Source: Acidovorax delafieldii (lineage in GTDB: Bacteria > Pseudomonadota > Gammaproteobacteria > Burkholderiales > Burkholderiaceae_C). Taken from it: a stretch of 25,597 bases of DNA. Below, one piece after another: positions 15,422 to 23,146 of this stretch. The notes under the pieces were generated by a model. It saw only the letters and a list, made by a program, of their open reading frames with translations. It was not told where the DNA came from and ran no database searches. The position numbers and the translations under genes are program-made. The DNA lies in the NCBI GenBank assembly GCA_002377855.1, contig DFQQ01000004.1:1-25597 (forward strand), read 5' to 3'. Each line of letters opens with the position of its first letter. Position 1 is the stretch's first letter.

Positions 15422-15473
15422 TCAAAAATGATAGCTGCTGCGCTTGATGCATAAGCGCCACAGCCATTTTTGA
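15422..15473 (-). repeat. Palindromic repeat, family 1 copy 4; possible terminator after the aminotransferase gene
   Basis: This is the most symmetrical copy. Outer arms are TCAAAAATG and CATTTTTGA, with GCTG/CAGC in the middle and an inner stem GCGCTT/AAGCGC around a 7-base loop. On the minus strand it lies 15 bases after the stop of the ybdL-like gene and ends in a T-rich arm. It could therefore terminate that transcript and insulate the kdp promoter. Confidence 0.75.
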
Positions 15474-15487
15474 TATGTGATGGGAAA

Positions 15488-16660
15488 TCAGAGCTTGCGC
15501 AGACGCTCCAGCGCGGCGCGCAGGGTCTCGTCCTTTTTGGCGAAGCAAAAGCGCACCACACGCTGGTCAAACCCATCGGCGTAGAACGCCGAGAGGGGAA
15601 TCGCAGCCACGCCCACTTCACGGGTGAGCCACTGGCAGAAATCGGCTTCGCCCAAATCGCTCACGTCTGAAATATCGGCGCACTGGAAGTAGCTGCCGGT
15701 GCTGGGCAGCAGCTTGAAGCGCGAGCCTTGCAACCCCTGGCGGAACAGGTCGCGCTTGGCCTGGTAGAAGGCTGGCAGCTGCAGGTAAGGCGCAGGGTTT
15801 TCCAGGTAGGTGGCCAGGCCATACTGCACGGGGGTATTCACGGTGAACACGTTGAACTGGTGCACCTTGCGGAACTCTGCCGTGATGGCCGCGGGTGCAG
15901 CCACAGTGCCGACCTTCCAGCCCGTGACATGGAAGGTCTTGCCAAAGCTGGACACGATGAAGGCCCGCGCAGCCAAACCAGGAAAACGCGCCGCACTCTG
16001 GTGCTCTGCGCCATCAAACACCATGTGCTCATACACCTCATCGCTGATGAGAAGGATGTCGGTGGGGGCGAGCAGGGCTTCGAGCTGACGCATCTCCTCG
16101 GCCGTCCAGATGGTGGCGCTGGGGTTGTGCGGGCTGTTGATGATGATGGCCCGTGTGCGGGGCGTGATGGCGGCGCTGATCTTGGCGAAGTCGGGACGGA
16201 AAATGCCGGGCGTAAGGGGGACGCGCACCGCTTTGCCACCGGCCAGCTCAATGTTGGGCACATAGCTGTCGTAGCAGGGGTCGAGCACGATCACCTCGTC
16301 GCCCGGGTGCACGATGGCCAGGATGGCGGTGATGATGGCCTGCGTAGCGCCGGCCGTGATGGTGATTTCGGTGTTGGGGTTGTAGGCCCGGCCGTGCAGC
16401 GCCTCGATCTTGCGGGCCACGGCTTCGCGCAGCGCAGGTACACCAGGCATGGGTGGGTACTGGTTGTGGCCCGCCTTCATGGCTTGCGTCACGGCGTCCA
16501 CCAGCTCGGGGGCACATTCGAAGTCCGGAAAGCCCTGGCCGAGGTTGACGGCCTTGTGTTCTGTGGCCAAGGCAGACATGACCGTGAAGATGGTGGTCCC
16601 TACAGTGGGGAGCTTGCTCGCAAAGGCAGGAGTGCGGGCCGCAAAGGTGGCGTTTGTCAT
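15488..16660 (-). CDS. ybdL: PLP-dependent aminotransferase, methionine/kynurenine type (YbdL-like)
   Basis: This fold-type I pyridoxal-phosphate transaminase resembles E. coli YbdL, which prefers methionine and aromatic amino acids. The 390-aa product (YbdL is 386 aa) has N179 in SPHNP, D207 and Y210 in ISDEVYEHM, and the cofactor lysine K241 in SSFGKTFHVTGWKVG. The N-terminal VNLGQGFPDFECAPE is characteristic of the YbdL/kynurenine aminotransferase group. It lies 87 bp after the CysB-family regulator on the same strand. A role in methionine metabolism would suit that neighbour, but the exact substrate is inferred. Confidence 0.85.
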   Translation of the reverse strand: MTNATFAARTPAFASKLPTVGTTIFTVMSALATEHKAVNLGQGFPDFECAPELVDAVTQAMKAGHNQYPPMPGVPALREAVARKIEALHGRAYNPNTEITITAGATQAIITAILAIVHPGDEVIVLDPCYDSYVPNIELAGGKAVRVPLTPGIFRPDFAKISAAITPRTRAIIINSPHNPSATIWTAEEMRQLEALLAPTDILLISDEVYEHMVFDGAEHQSAARFPGLAARAFIVSSFGKTFHVTGWKVGTVAAPAAITAEFRKVHQFNVFTVNTPVQYGLATYLENPAPYLQLPAFYQAKRDLFRQGLQGSRFKLLPSTGSYFQCADISDVSDLGEADFCQWLTREVGVAAIPLSAFYADGFDQRVVRFCFAKKDETLRAALERLRKL

Positions 16661-16747
16661 GGTGCAGTGCGCGGGTCAAACGTGAATGGCTGGGATGGGC
16701 GCGAAGAGGCGCGGGATCGGAAGAAACGTCCGAACGATCTTGGTCGG

Positions 16748-17689
16748 TCAGAACTCGTAGTCGTTCACATGGCCGCTCATGGCGCGTGCGATGAGTTCTC
16801 GGCTCAAGCGGTCGCTCAGCAGTTCGGCAAATTTATAGACGAAATTGCGCAGATAGGCGCCGCGCTTGAATGCCACCCGGGCCACGCTTTGCCCGAACAA
16901 ATGGCCCACGGGCCGCACCACCAGGTCGCCCAGCGGGTCGTCGCGCATGGCCATTTCGGCCACGATGCCGATGCCCAAGCCCAGACGCACGTAGGTTTTG
17001 ATCACGTCGGAGTCGATGGCCTCTAAAACGATGCGGGGCTGCAGCTTGCGGGCGCTGAAGGCCTGGTCGATCTTGCCGCGCCCGGTGAAAGAAGGGTGGT
17101 ACGTAATCAGCGCTTCATGGGCCAGATCGTCCAGGCCGATGCGCTCTTTTTGTGCAAGGGGGTGGCCCATGGGGACGACGAGCACGTGCTGCCATTCGTA
17201 GCAGGGCAGGGTGACCAGCTCGGGGTAGTCCGCCAGGGATTCGGTGGCCATGCCTATTTCTGCCACCTCGTCAATGACCATGCGAGCCACTTCGTGCGGT
17301 GTAGCTTGGTGCAGACTGATATTGACCTTGGGGTACGCCTCGCGCAGCCGGGCCACCGGTACTGGCAGCACATAACGGGCCTGCGTGTGTGTGGTGGCGA
17401 TGCTCAGGGTTCCGCTGTCTTGCGCGCTGAATTGCTCGCCAATCCGCTTGAGGTTGCCCACCTCGCGCATGATGACTTCGATGCTCTGCAGTACGTGTTG
17501 GCCGGGTTCTGTGATGCGCTTGAGTCGCTTGCCATGGCGGGCAAAGATGTCAACGCCCAGTTCTTCTTCCAGTTCGATGATGGCCTTGGAGACGCCCGGC
17601 TGAGAGGTGTGCAGGGCCTTTGCAGCTTCGGTCAGATTGAGGTTGCGGCGGGCGGCTTCCTGTACGAAGCGAAATTGGTGCAGGTTCAT
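16748..17689 (-). CDS. cysB: CysB-family LysR-type regulator of sulfur assimilation
   Basis: CysB activates sulfate-assimilation genes in response to N-acetylserine and is regulated by sulfur status; Cbl is its close paralogue. The 313-aa protein begins with the CysB-type helix-turn-helix (MNLHQFRFVQEAARRNLNLT, then EAAKALHTSQPGVSKAI). The substrate-binding domain includes the conserved TTHTQARYVLP and VGIGIVAEMA-like segment (LGLGIGIVAEMAM). CysB and Cbl cannot be separated with certainty from sequence alone. No clear Shine-Dalgarno precedes the ATG. A near-palindrome and a possible -10 box lie just upstream. The next gene upstream encodes a sirohydrochlorin-type chelatase, which fits a sulfur theme. 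Confidence 0.88.
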   Translation of the reverse strand: MNLHQFRFVQEAARRNLNLTEAAKALHTSQPGVSKAIIELEEELGVDIFARHGKRLKRITEPGQHVLQSIEVIMREVGNLKRIGEQFSAQDSGTLSIATTHTQARYVLPVPVARLREAYPKVNISLHQATPHEVARMVIDEVAEIGMATESLADYPELVTLPCYEWQHVLVVPMGHPLAQKERIGLDDLAHEALITYHPSFTGRGKIDQAFSARKLQPRIVLEAIDSDVIKTYVRLGLGIGIVAEMAMRDDPLGDLVVRPVGHLFGQSVARVAFKRGAYLRNFVYKFAELLSDRLSRELIARAMSGHVNDYEF

Positions 17690-17710
17690 ATCTGATGAAG
17701 GCTAAAGATT

Positions 17711-17727
17711 TGCATCATTATGCTGCA
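17711..17727 (-). promoter_or_regulatory. Candidate cysB promoter and autoregulatory palindrome
   Basis: TGCATCATTATGCTGCA is a near-perfect 17-bp dyad 22 bases upstream of the cysB ATG. On the minus strand it contains CATAAT, one base from the -10 consensus, but no good -35 is visible. LysR-type genes are often autoregulated through such dyads. TCTTTAG flanks it on both sides in direct orientation. Confidence 0.35.
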
Positions 17728-17819
17728 TTCATCTAAAGAAATGAGCCAGGTTCACGCCCAGGCACTTGCCACTCATGGCGCAACGCTGCGCCCTTCGCTA
17801 CGGTAGTCGGCCGGTCTGT

Positions 17820-18200
17820 TCAGGGAGCAGGCATCTCGCACGCAATGCTGGCCATCAAGGCCGTCATTCGCGGATCTTCACCTATGGCTGGCTGCACATG
17901 GAACGCGACATTCGGGTGCAGTGTGTGCAGCTCTTGCACCAGCAACGGCAGGTCTTCGCGGGCGTGCTTGCCCGTGCCCAGGAACATGGGAACCACGTTG
18001 ATGCGGGATGCGCCCGCCGCCACAAGGCTTTTCACACCTTGCGCCAGGGTGGGCTCGCTCAGTTCAAGATAGGCGCACACCACCGGCCGGCCAGGTTGAT
18101 CGGCCCGGATGCGATCGGCCACTGCCTCCATGGGCGCGCGCCAGAGAGGATCACGGGACCCATGCGAAAAAAGAACGACGGCTGAGGAGGATGAGGTCAT
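17820..18200 (-). CDS. CbiX/SirB-type sirohydrochlorin chelatase, short form
   Basis: CbiX-family proteins insert cobalt or iron into sirohydrochlorin, giving cobalamin precursors or sirohaem, the cofactor of sulfite and nitrite reductases. This 126-aa single-domain protein has the N-terminal metal-site motif VVLFSHGSRDPLW (H13) and a second conserved histidine in FLGTGKHAREDLP. I chose the ATG at 18200; the open frame upstream overlaps lptG and reads like a shadow. It follows lptG by 38 bp and precedes cysB by 130 bp on the same strand. Iron chelation for sirohaem is the likelier role given the CysB neighbour. That is inference. Confidence 0.82.
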   Translation of the reverse strand: MTSSSSAVVLFSHGSRDPLWRAPMEAVADRIRADQPGRPVVCAYLELSEPTLAQGVKSLVAAGASRINVVPMFLGTGKHAREDLPLLVQELHTLHPNVAFHVQPAIGEDPRMTALMASIACEMPAP

Positions 18201-18238
18201 TGCGGGCAGAAGAGAAGGTGGTGCAGACCGCACGACAG

Positions 18239-19351
18239 CTAGCGCCGCAGCACCAGCCAGCCGAATGCAGCCAGCGAAAGCACGGAATAGATGAGACCCG
18301 GCGCGGCGGCGGTCAGCCAGGGCGACCAATTCTGCAGGTTCCCGGCGTAGCCAAACACGTTGTTGAGCAGGAAAAAGCTGATGCCTGCCATCACACCGCC
18401 AAACACATAGCCGGCGATACCGCCAGAGCGGAAGTGCAGGTAGGCAAAGGGCAGCGCAAGCACGACCATGACCAGGCAACTCAGGGGATAGAAGACCTTG
18501 CGCCAAAACTCGATTTCGTAGCGCTGTGCGGACTGGCCGTTGCTGTCCAGGTGGCGGATGTACTGGAACAGGTCAAATGTTGCCATCCGGTCGGGTTTGA
18601 GCAGCGAGGCTGCGATCATGTCCGCGCTGATGTTGGTAGACCACCGCCATTCGGGTAGCTTTTGGTGCTCTACGCGCGCTTCATCGGCTGCGCGTTGATG
18701 GAAGACGCTGCGTTGAACGTCGCGCAATGCCCATGCGCCATCGTCGGAGGTCTGGACCTGCCCAGCGGCCGCATGGGTCTGGGAGGCGATCCGACCCTGC
18801 TCGTCAAACTCAAAGATCCGCACGCCCAGCAGCCCCCCGTCAGCCCCGATCGCTCGCACGTTCACGGCAAAGGAATGGCCGTCCTGCCGTGCCTTGAGCC
18901 AGGCACCGGTGGCGCCCGTGCTGAGCTTGCCCAAGTGGCGCACCTTGATCAGTTGGGCCGCTCGGTCCGTCAGGGGGGCAAGGTAGTCCCCCACGGCGAA
19001 GGTCAGCAGCACGAAAAAACCGCCCAGCGTTAGCAACGTGCGCAAGGCCAGCCAGGGACCCATCCCACTGGTGCGCATGATCGTGAACTCAGAGCTTTGG
19101 GCCAGGCGCGCCATCACGAAGATGGTGCCGATGAGAACCGTGATGGGCAGCAGTTCGTACAGGTGGCTCGGAATGCTCAGCGTCACAAACAGCAGGGCGT
19201 GCGAGAGCTGGTAACCCTCTTGCCCGGTGCGACCAATCCAGCGCAGCTCGTCCACCAGGTCAAAGAAGAAAAACAAGGCCAGAAAGCCGATGGTGACAAA
19301 GGCTACCGCGAAGACGGACTCGCGGTGGATGAGGCGGCGCAGCGTTTTCAA
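18239..19351 (-). CDS. lptG: LPS export ABC transporter permease LptG
   Basis: LptG with LptF forms the inner-membrane permease of the LptB2FGC machine that extracts lipopolysaccharide and passes it to the LptA bridge. The 370-aa product has one N-terminal helix (VFAVAFVTIGFLALFFFFDL), two more near 60-110, a periplasmic beta-jellyroll domain, and three C-terminal helices, the family topology. The start is a TTG at 19351 whose first bases overlap the lptF stop (TTGA), preceded by AAGGAG with a 6-base spacer. The ATG 21 bases earlier would place the Shine-Dalgarno inside the gene. Confidence 0.94.
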   Translation of the reverse strand: MKTLRRLIHRESVFAVAFVTIGFLALFFFFDLVDELRWIGRTGQEGYQLSHALLFVTLSIPSHLYELLPITVLIGTIFVMARLAQSSEFTIMRTSGMGPWLALRTLLTLGGFFVLLTFAVGDYLAPLTDRAAQLIKVRHLGKLSTGATGAWLKARQDGHSFAVNVRAIGADGGLLGVRIFEFDEQGRIASQTHAAAGQVQTSDDGAWALRDVQRSVFHQRAADEARVEHQKLPEWRWSTNISADMIAASLLKPDRMATFDLFQYIRHLDSNGQSAQRYEIEFWRKVFYPLSCLVMVVLALPFAYLHFRSGGIAGYVFGGVMAGISFFLLNNVFGYAGNLQNWSPWLTAAAPGLIYSVLSLAAFGWLVLRR

Positions 19352-20442
19352 ACAGGGCTCCTTGCGGCCCACAAGCGGCTGGGCGTCCAGTGGTTGTGCC
19401 GAACGGTCAGAAGGATCGCGCCTGTGGCCAAGGTACCGCCGTGCAGCAGCACCATAAACGTTGCCAACCCCATTCGACCTGAGCCTACCCAGCTCTGGCC
19501 CAGGGTCATGAGGTTGTAGTAAACGATGAATGCAAAGAGCGCAAGCACCATGCTGGTGCTGCGCGCAGCCCGGGGGTTGGCACTGGCCAGGGCCAGCCCC
19601 AAAACCACAAAATTAAGCGCTGCAAGTGCCAAACCCACGCGCCATCCTAGCTCGGCCATGTGAGCGGGCACCGGCTGGGCCAGCAGAGCAGGAGTGGAGC
19701 GAGTCTTCACGGAAAACTCTTCTGCGGCTCCTGGCGGAGCCGAACCGATGCGCGTCGAATACTCTTCAAACTCACTGATTTTCAACCCGGCCTTGTTGCG
19801 GGTGGACTCCAGGCGCTGCCCGTCACTGAGCACGGCAAGTCGATCGTCGCCCCGGATTTCCATGCGAGCGCTGCGTGCACTGGTCACTGATTCCTTGTCG
19901 CCCACGGATGTTGCTATGAAGATGTTGTTGCCCGCCTGGACATCGGGAGTGTCTTTGTCAATGAAGAAGACCCGGGTGCCATTGGCAGATTCTTGAAATT
20001 CTCCCGGTGCAATGCGGTCAATGTCGCTGCGCCGTTCATAGCGGGTTTTGAGTTCCTGGATTTGGGTGTTGGACCACGGCCACACCGCCAGAGAAAGCAC
20101 CGCAATGACGCCCATCACCGGCCAGGCGAACCGCAGCAATGGACGCAACAGGCTCACCAAGCCGCGCCCGCTGGAGAACCAGATGACCATTTCGCTGTCG
20201 CGATACATTCTGGACAGTGTGCTGACCACGGCCACGAACAGGCTCAGGCTGAGAATGATGGGCAGTTGTCCGAGCACGGTAAAGCCCATGACCAACATGA
20301 CGTCAGACGGGTTGACGCTGCCGCGGGACGCCTGCCCGAGCGTGCGGATCAGCATCATGGTCATCACCACCGTGACCAGCACCACCAGCGTCGCGCCGAA
20401 GCTGCGCGCCAGCTCCTTGCGAATAGATGAATCGAATAACAT
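19348..20442 (-). CDS. lptF: LPS export ABC transporter permease LptF
   Basis: LptF is the partner permease of LptG in lipopolysaccharide export. The 364-aa product starts MLFDSSIRKELARSFGATLV, the typical betaproteobacterial LptF N-terminus. Helices lie near residues 15-40, 50-80 and 95-125, with a periplasmic domain at about 130-260 (including VFFIDKD) and three helices near the C-terminus. I chose the ATG at 20442; the open frame extends six codons to a GTG at 20460, which would overlap the divergent pepA leader. lptF and lptG overlap and are surely cotranscribed. Their divergence from pepA is widespread in proteobacteria. Confidence 0.94.
   Translation of the reverse strand: MLFDSSIRKELARSFGATLVVLVTVVMTMMLIRTLGQASRGSVNPSDVMLVMGFTVLGQLPIILSLSLFVAVVSTLSRMYRDSEMVIWFSSGRGLVSLLRPLLRFAWPVMGVIAVLSLAVWPWSNTQIQELKTRYERRSDIDRIAPGEFQESANGTRVFFIDKDTPDVQAGNNIFIATSVGDKESVTSARSARMEIRGDDRLAVLSDGQRLESTRNKAGLKISEFEEYSTRIGSAPPGAAEEFSVKTRSTPALLAQPVPAHMAELGWRVGLALAALNFVVLGLALASANPRAARSTSMVLALFAFIVYYNLMTLGQSWVGSGRMGLATFMVLLHGGTLATGAILLTVRHNHWTPSRLWAARSPV
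19358..19363 (-). promoter_or_regulatory. Ribosome binding site that selects the TTG start of lptG
   Basis: AAGGAG on the minus strand, inside the last codons of lptF, lies six bases before TTG at 19351. It is a perfect consensus at ideal spacing and decides between the TTG and the upstream ATG. Confidence 0.8.
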
Positions 20443-20465
20443 TGGCTCGAAGGAAAACACCGATT
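20443..20465. promoter_or_regulatory. 23-bp divergent start region between lptF and pepA
   Basis: Only 23 bp separate the two ATG codons. It contains the pepA ribosome binding site (AAGGAAA, about 20449-20455). Promoters for each gene must therefore lie mainly inside the coding sequence of the other gene. I cannot place them reliably. Confidence 0.6.
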
Positions 20466-21986
20466 ATGAACTTTGATCTGAAGAAACTGGATTTGGAAGC
20501 GGCCGCCACCGAAAAATGCGACTTGCTGGCTGTTTTGGTGACGGATGAGTTCAAGCCGGGCAGGCATCCGATTTCTGTCTTGGTGGGCCAGGCGATCAAA
20601 CAAGGAGATTTCAGCGCCAAGGTTGGCAAGCTCTTGCAGTGCTACGGCAACGCAGCGGCGGCGGCAAGGCGAGTGGTACTGCTGGGCGCGGGCGATGGCT
20701 CTGCACGTGCTGTCCGCCAAGCGGTGCTGGGGCTGTCGGGTTTGCTCAAAGGGCCACAGATCAAACGAATGGTGCTTGTTTCTAGCGGGCCCATGGCCTC
20801 GGCTACCGTCAGTATTGCAGTGCAGGCAGTGGCTGAAGCCAGTTATGTCTACACCACCACCAAATCAAAAGCCGAGGCTCGCGCGCTGATTCGCTGCGTA
20901 GTCGGGGTTGCAGACGTCGCACCCGTGAGGGAGGGTTTCGATGCTGGCGTAGCCTTGGTAGCGGGTATTGAATTCGCTCGGGAGTGGGGTAATCGCCCCG
21001 CCAACTTTGCGACGCCCACCATGCTGGCCGACGCGGCAAAGACGCTGGCCAAGCAACCCCGCATCCAGTGCAAGGTGCATGGCCCGGCCGAGGTGGCGAA
21101 ACTGGGCATGGGCGCCTTCATGGCGGTTGCACAAGGCACCGAGCAGCCGCTGCGCTTTATCGAGTTGCACTACCGTGGCGCAGCCAAAGATGTGCCTGCA
21201 GTGGTTCTCGTTGGCAAAGGCATCACCTTTGACACTGGCGGTATCTCCATCAAGCCGGCGGGTGAAATGGACGAGATGAAGTTCGACATGTGCGGCGCTG
21301 CCAGTGTGTTGGGCGTATTCAAGGCTTTGGCCGAGCTTCAGCCCGCACTGAATGTCGTGGGCTTGATCCCTGCGTGCGAGAACATGCCTGATGGCCGCGC
21401 AGTGAAGCCCGGTGACGTGGTGACCAGCATGAGTGGGCAAACCATCGAGATACTCAATACCGATGCAGAGGGCCGGCTCGTGCTTTGTGACGCACTTACC
21501 TATGCAGGCCGCTTCAAGCCAGCAGCGGTCATTGACATTGCGACATTGACGGGTGCTTGCGTGATCGCCCTGGGCGGTATTCGCAGCGGCCTGTACGCCA
21601 ATCGAGACGATTTGGCAGCGGCTTTGCAGCAAGCCGGGGAAGAGTCGCTGGACCCCTGCTGGCGCATGCCGCTGGATGACGAGTACGCCGAGGGACTGAA
21701 GAGCAATTTTGCAGACATGGGCAACGTGGCCGGACGGGCGGGTGGCTCTATCACCGCTGCGAAGTTCTTGCAAAAATTTGTGGGCGACATGCCCTGGGCG
21801 CACCTGGACATTGCGGGGACTGCCTGGAAGGGGGGCGCCGCCAAAGGTTCCACCGGGCGCCCTGTGGGCCTGCTGCTCCAGTACCTGCTCACGCATGCCG
21901 CTGCCCCGGTGGCCGCCCCCAAGCCCTTGACCCAGGCGCGAGCGAAAGCCGTGAAAACTGTGCGGCGCGCGTCGTCGGTCAAGTAA
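20466..21986 (+). CDS. pepA: Leucyl aminopeptidase PepA
   Basis: PepA is a cytoplasmic, two-metal M17 family aminopeptidase that removes N-terminal residues, especially leucine; in E. coli it also acts in DNA site resolution. The 506-aa product has the catalytic-domain metal ligands in GKGITFDTGGISIKP and the family signature NTDAEGRL at residues 331-338, almost the same position as in E. coli. AAGGAAA precedes the ATG at 20466; the longer frame from 20427 reads back into lptF and looks unrelated. The C-terminus has about 25 extra basic and alanine-rich residues. It is followed three bases later by holC. Confidence 0.96.
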   Translation: MNFDLKKLDLEAAATEKCDLLAVLVTDEFKPGRHPISVLVGQAIKQGDFSAKVGKLLQCYGNAAAAARRVVLLGAGDGSARAVRQAVLGLSGLLKGPQIKRMVLVSSGPMASATVSIAVQAVAEASYVYTTTKSKAEARALIRCVVGVADVAPVREGFDAGVALVAGIEFAREWGNRPANFATPTMLADAAKTLAKQPRIQCKVHGPAEVAKLGMGAFMAVAQGTEQPLRFIELHYRGAAKDVPAVVLVGKGITFDTGGISIKPAGEMDEMKFDMCGAASVLGVFKALAELQPALNVVGLIPACENMPDGRAVKPGDVVTSMSGQTIEILNTDAEGRLVLCDALTYAGRFKPAAVIDIATLTGACVIALGGIRSGLYANRDDLAAALQQAGEESLDPCWRMPLDDEYAEGLKSNFADMGNVAGRAGGSITAAKFLQKFVGDMPWAHLDIAGTAWKGGAAKGSTGRPVGLLLQYLLTHAAAPVAAPKPLTQARAKAVKTVRRASSVK

Positions 21987-21989
21987 GCC

Positions 21990-22424
21990 ATGACGGAGAT
22001 CGCGTTCCACTTCAACGCCCCGGACAAGTTGGCATACGCGTGCCGGTTCGCGCGCAAGGCCCAGCGCGCGGGCGCGCGGTTGGTGATCCACGGTGCGCAA
22101 GATGTGCTGACGGAGCTCGACCGGATGCTCTGGTCTGTTTCACCCACAGATTTCGTGGCCCACTGTTTTGACGATGCGGACGAGGACATGCTCGCGGCTT
22201 CGCAGGTAGTTCTCTCCACCGATGTGCGCCAAGCCCCGCACCAGGAGGTGCTCTTGAACCTCGACTCCCAGGTGCCCCCGACCTTTGAGCGCTTCACGCG
22301 ATTGGTGGAGGTGGTCAGTTCAATCGATGAACACGATCGTGGACAAGCACGACTGCGCTGGAAGCACTACGCCTCCCGAGGCTACGCCATCGTCCGACAC
22401 GATCTGGTGCTGAAAGGGGGCTGA
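21990..22424 (+). CDS. holC: DNA polymerase III chi subunit
   Basis: HolC (chi) links the clamp-loader complex to single-stranded DNA-binding protein at the replication fork. The 144-aa product (E. coli 147 aa) begins TEIAFHFNAPDKLAYACRFA, contains the conserved ARLVIHG, LDRMLWSVSPTDFVAHC and LLNLDSQVPP blocks, and ends with the RWKHYASRGY helix. The gene starts three bases after the pepA stop and its stop overlaps the next ATG, so pepA, holC and the following gene form one operon. pepA-holC adjacency is common in proteobacteria. Confidence 0.94.
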   Translation: MTEIAFHFNAPDKLAYACRFARKAQRAGARLVIHGAQDVLTELDRMLWSVSPTDFVAHCFDDADEDMLAASQVVLSTDVRQAPHQEVLLNLDSQVPPTFERFTRLVEVVSSIDEHDRGQARLRWKHYASRGYAIVRHDLVLKGG

Positions 22425-22999
22425 TGATGGCCACTTCCCCTCCCAGGGTCCCTCCAAGGTTTGTTCCGACGCTCACCGAAGTGGTGCAGTTGCCTGTGGT
22501 GCAGGGGAGCGCAGTGGCCTCCGCTGCCGTCCACGTACCCGCAAAACCGGCGCTAGCCAAGATTCCAGAATCAGTCCCCCCCAGGGTAGATCTGCCGACT
22601 CGGAGTCCGCAGGCTTTGCCGCCCGTGCTGCAGACCCGCAGTGGACATGCTGCGACGGCGGACATGCTCCAAAAATCGCCAGCAGCCACTGGTGCCCCTG
22701 TTGCGGCGCGCGCAGGGCCGCAGATCGATAGTTCTGCCTCCCCAGTGTCGCGGCCGCAAACTGCCAGGGTTGCGCAGCCTGCGGGGGGTATGCCGGATGG
22801 GGTCGAGGAATACATGATTCACCGCGTCATGCAGCGTGTGGATGTCGTGCTTGATCAGCGACTGCGGGACGCTATCGCCACTGTGGTGCAAGAGCAAACC
22901 AGATCGGTGCTGCCCCGGCTGCGTGAAGAGATCGAATCCGTAGTGCGTCACGCAGTTTACGAGGCCGTTGCTGACGAACTGGCCTCTGGCCAAGGGTAG
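22424..22999 (+). CDS. Hypothetical protein, Pro/Ala-rich with helical C-terminus
   Basis: I do not recognise this 191-aa protein with confidence. Residues 1-120 are rich in Pro, Ala, Val, Ser and Thr and look disordered. Residues about 125-190 are predicted to be helical and amphipathic (EYMIHRVMQRVDVVLDQRL, then LREEIESVVRHAVYEAV). There is no signal peptide and no membrane segment. Two tandem ATG codons at 22424 and 22427 overlap the holC stop. Burkholderia holC is followed by a poorly described DUF2486 protein, and this could be a distant positional equivalent; that is a guess. Coupling to holC suggests coexpression, not a proven replication role. Confidence 0.7.
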   Translation: MMATSPPRVPPRFVPTLTEVVQLPVVQGSAVASAAVHVPAKPALAKIPESVPPRVDLPTRSPQALPPVLQTRSGHAATADMLQKSPAATGAPVAARAGPQIDSSASPVSRPQTARVAQPAGGMPDGVEEYMIHRVMQRVDVVLDQRLRDAIATVVQEQTRSVLPRLREEIESVVRHAVYEAVADELASGQG

Positions 23000-23066
23000 A
23001 TTGGCTTGGCACCAACAGGGTAATCCCTTGTGGTTTCCCCTGCATTTAATCGTGTTCCCTAATGAG

Positions 23067-23083
23067 TTGGCCTGTAAATTGCG
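23067..23083 (+). promoter_or_regulatory. Candidate sigma-54 promoter of the amino-acid binding protein gene
   Basis: TTGGCCTGTAAATTGCG resembles the -24/-12 consensus TGGCAC-N5-TTGCA: TGGC and TTGC are both present and the GG and GC pairs are 12 bases apart, the required spacing. A start would fall near 23093, leaving a leader of about 54 bases. One such match can occur by chance. Confidence 0.35.
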
Positions 23084-23146
23084 ATATGTTTCACTGCGTT
23101 GAGACACAAGAACAATTCTCAGCGTTTACCTTTACTGGAGATTGAT

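Noticed and set aside
15728..17026. A 432-aa plus-strand frame spanning the aminotransferase and cysB
   Set aside because: It runs antisense across two real genes and their gap without motifs or a ribosome binding site.
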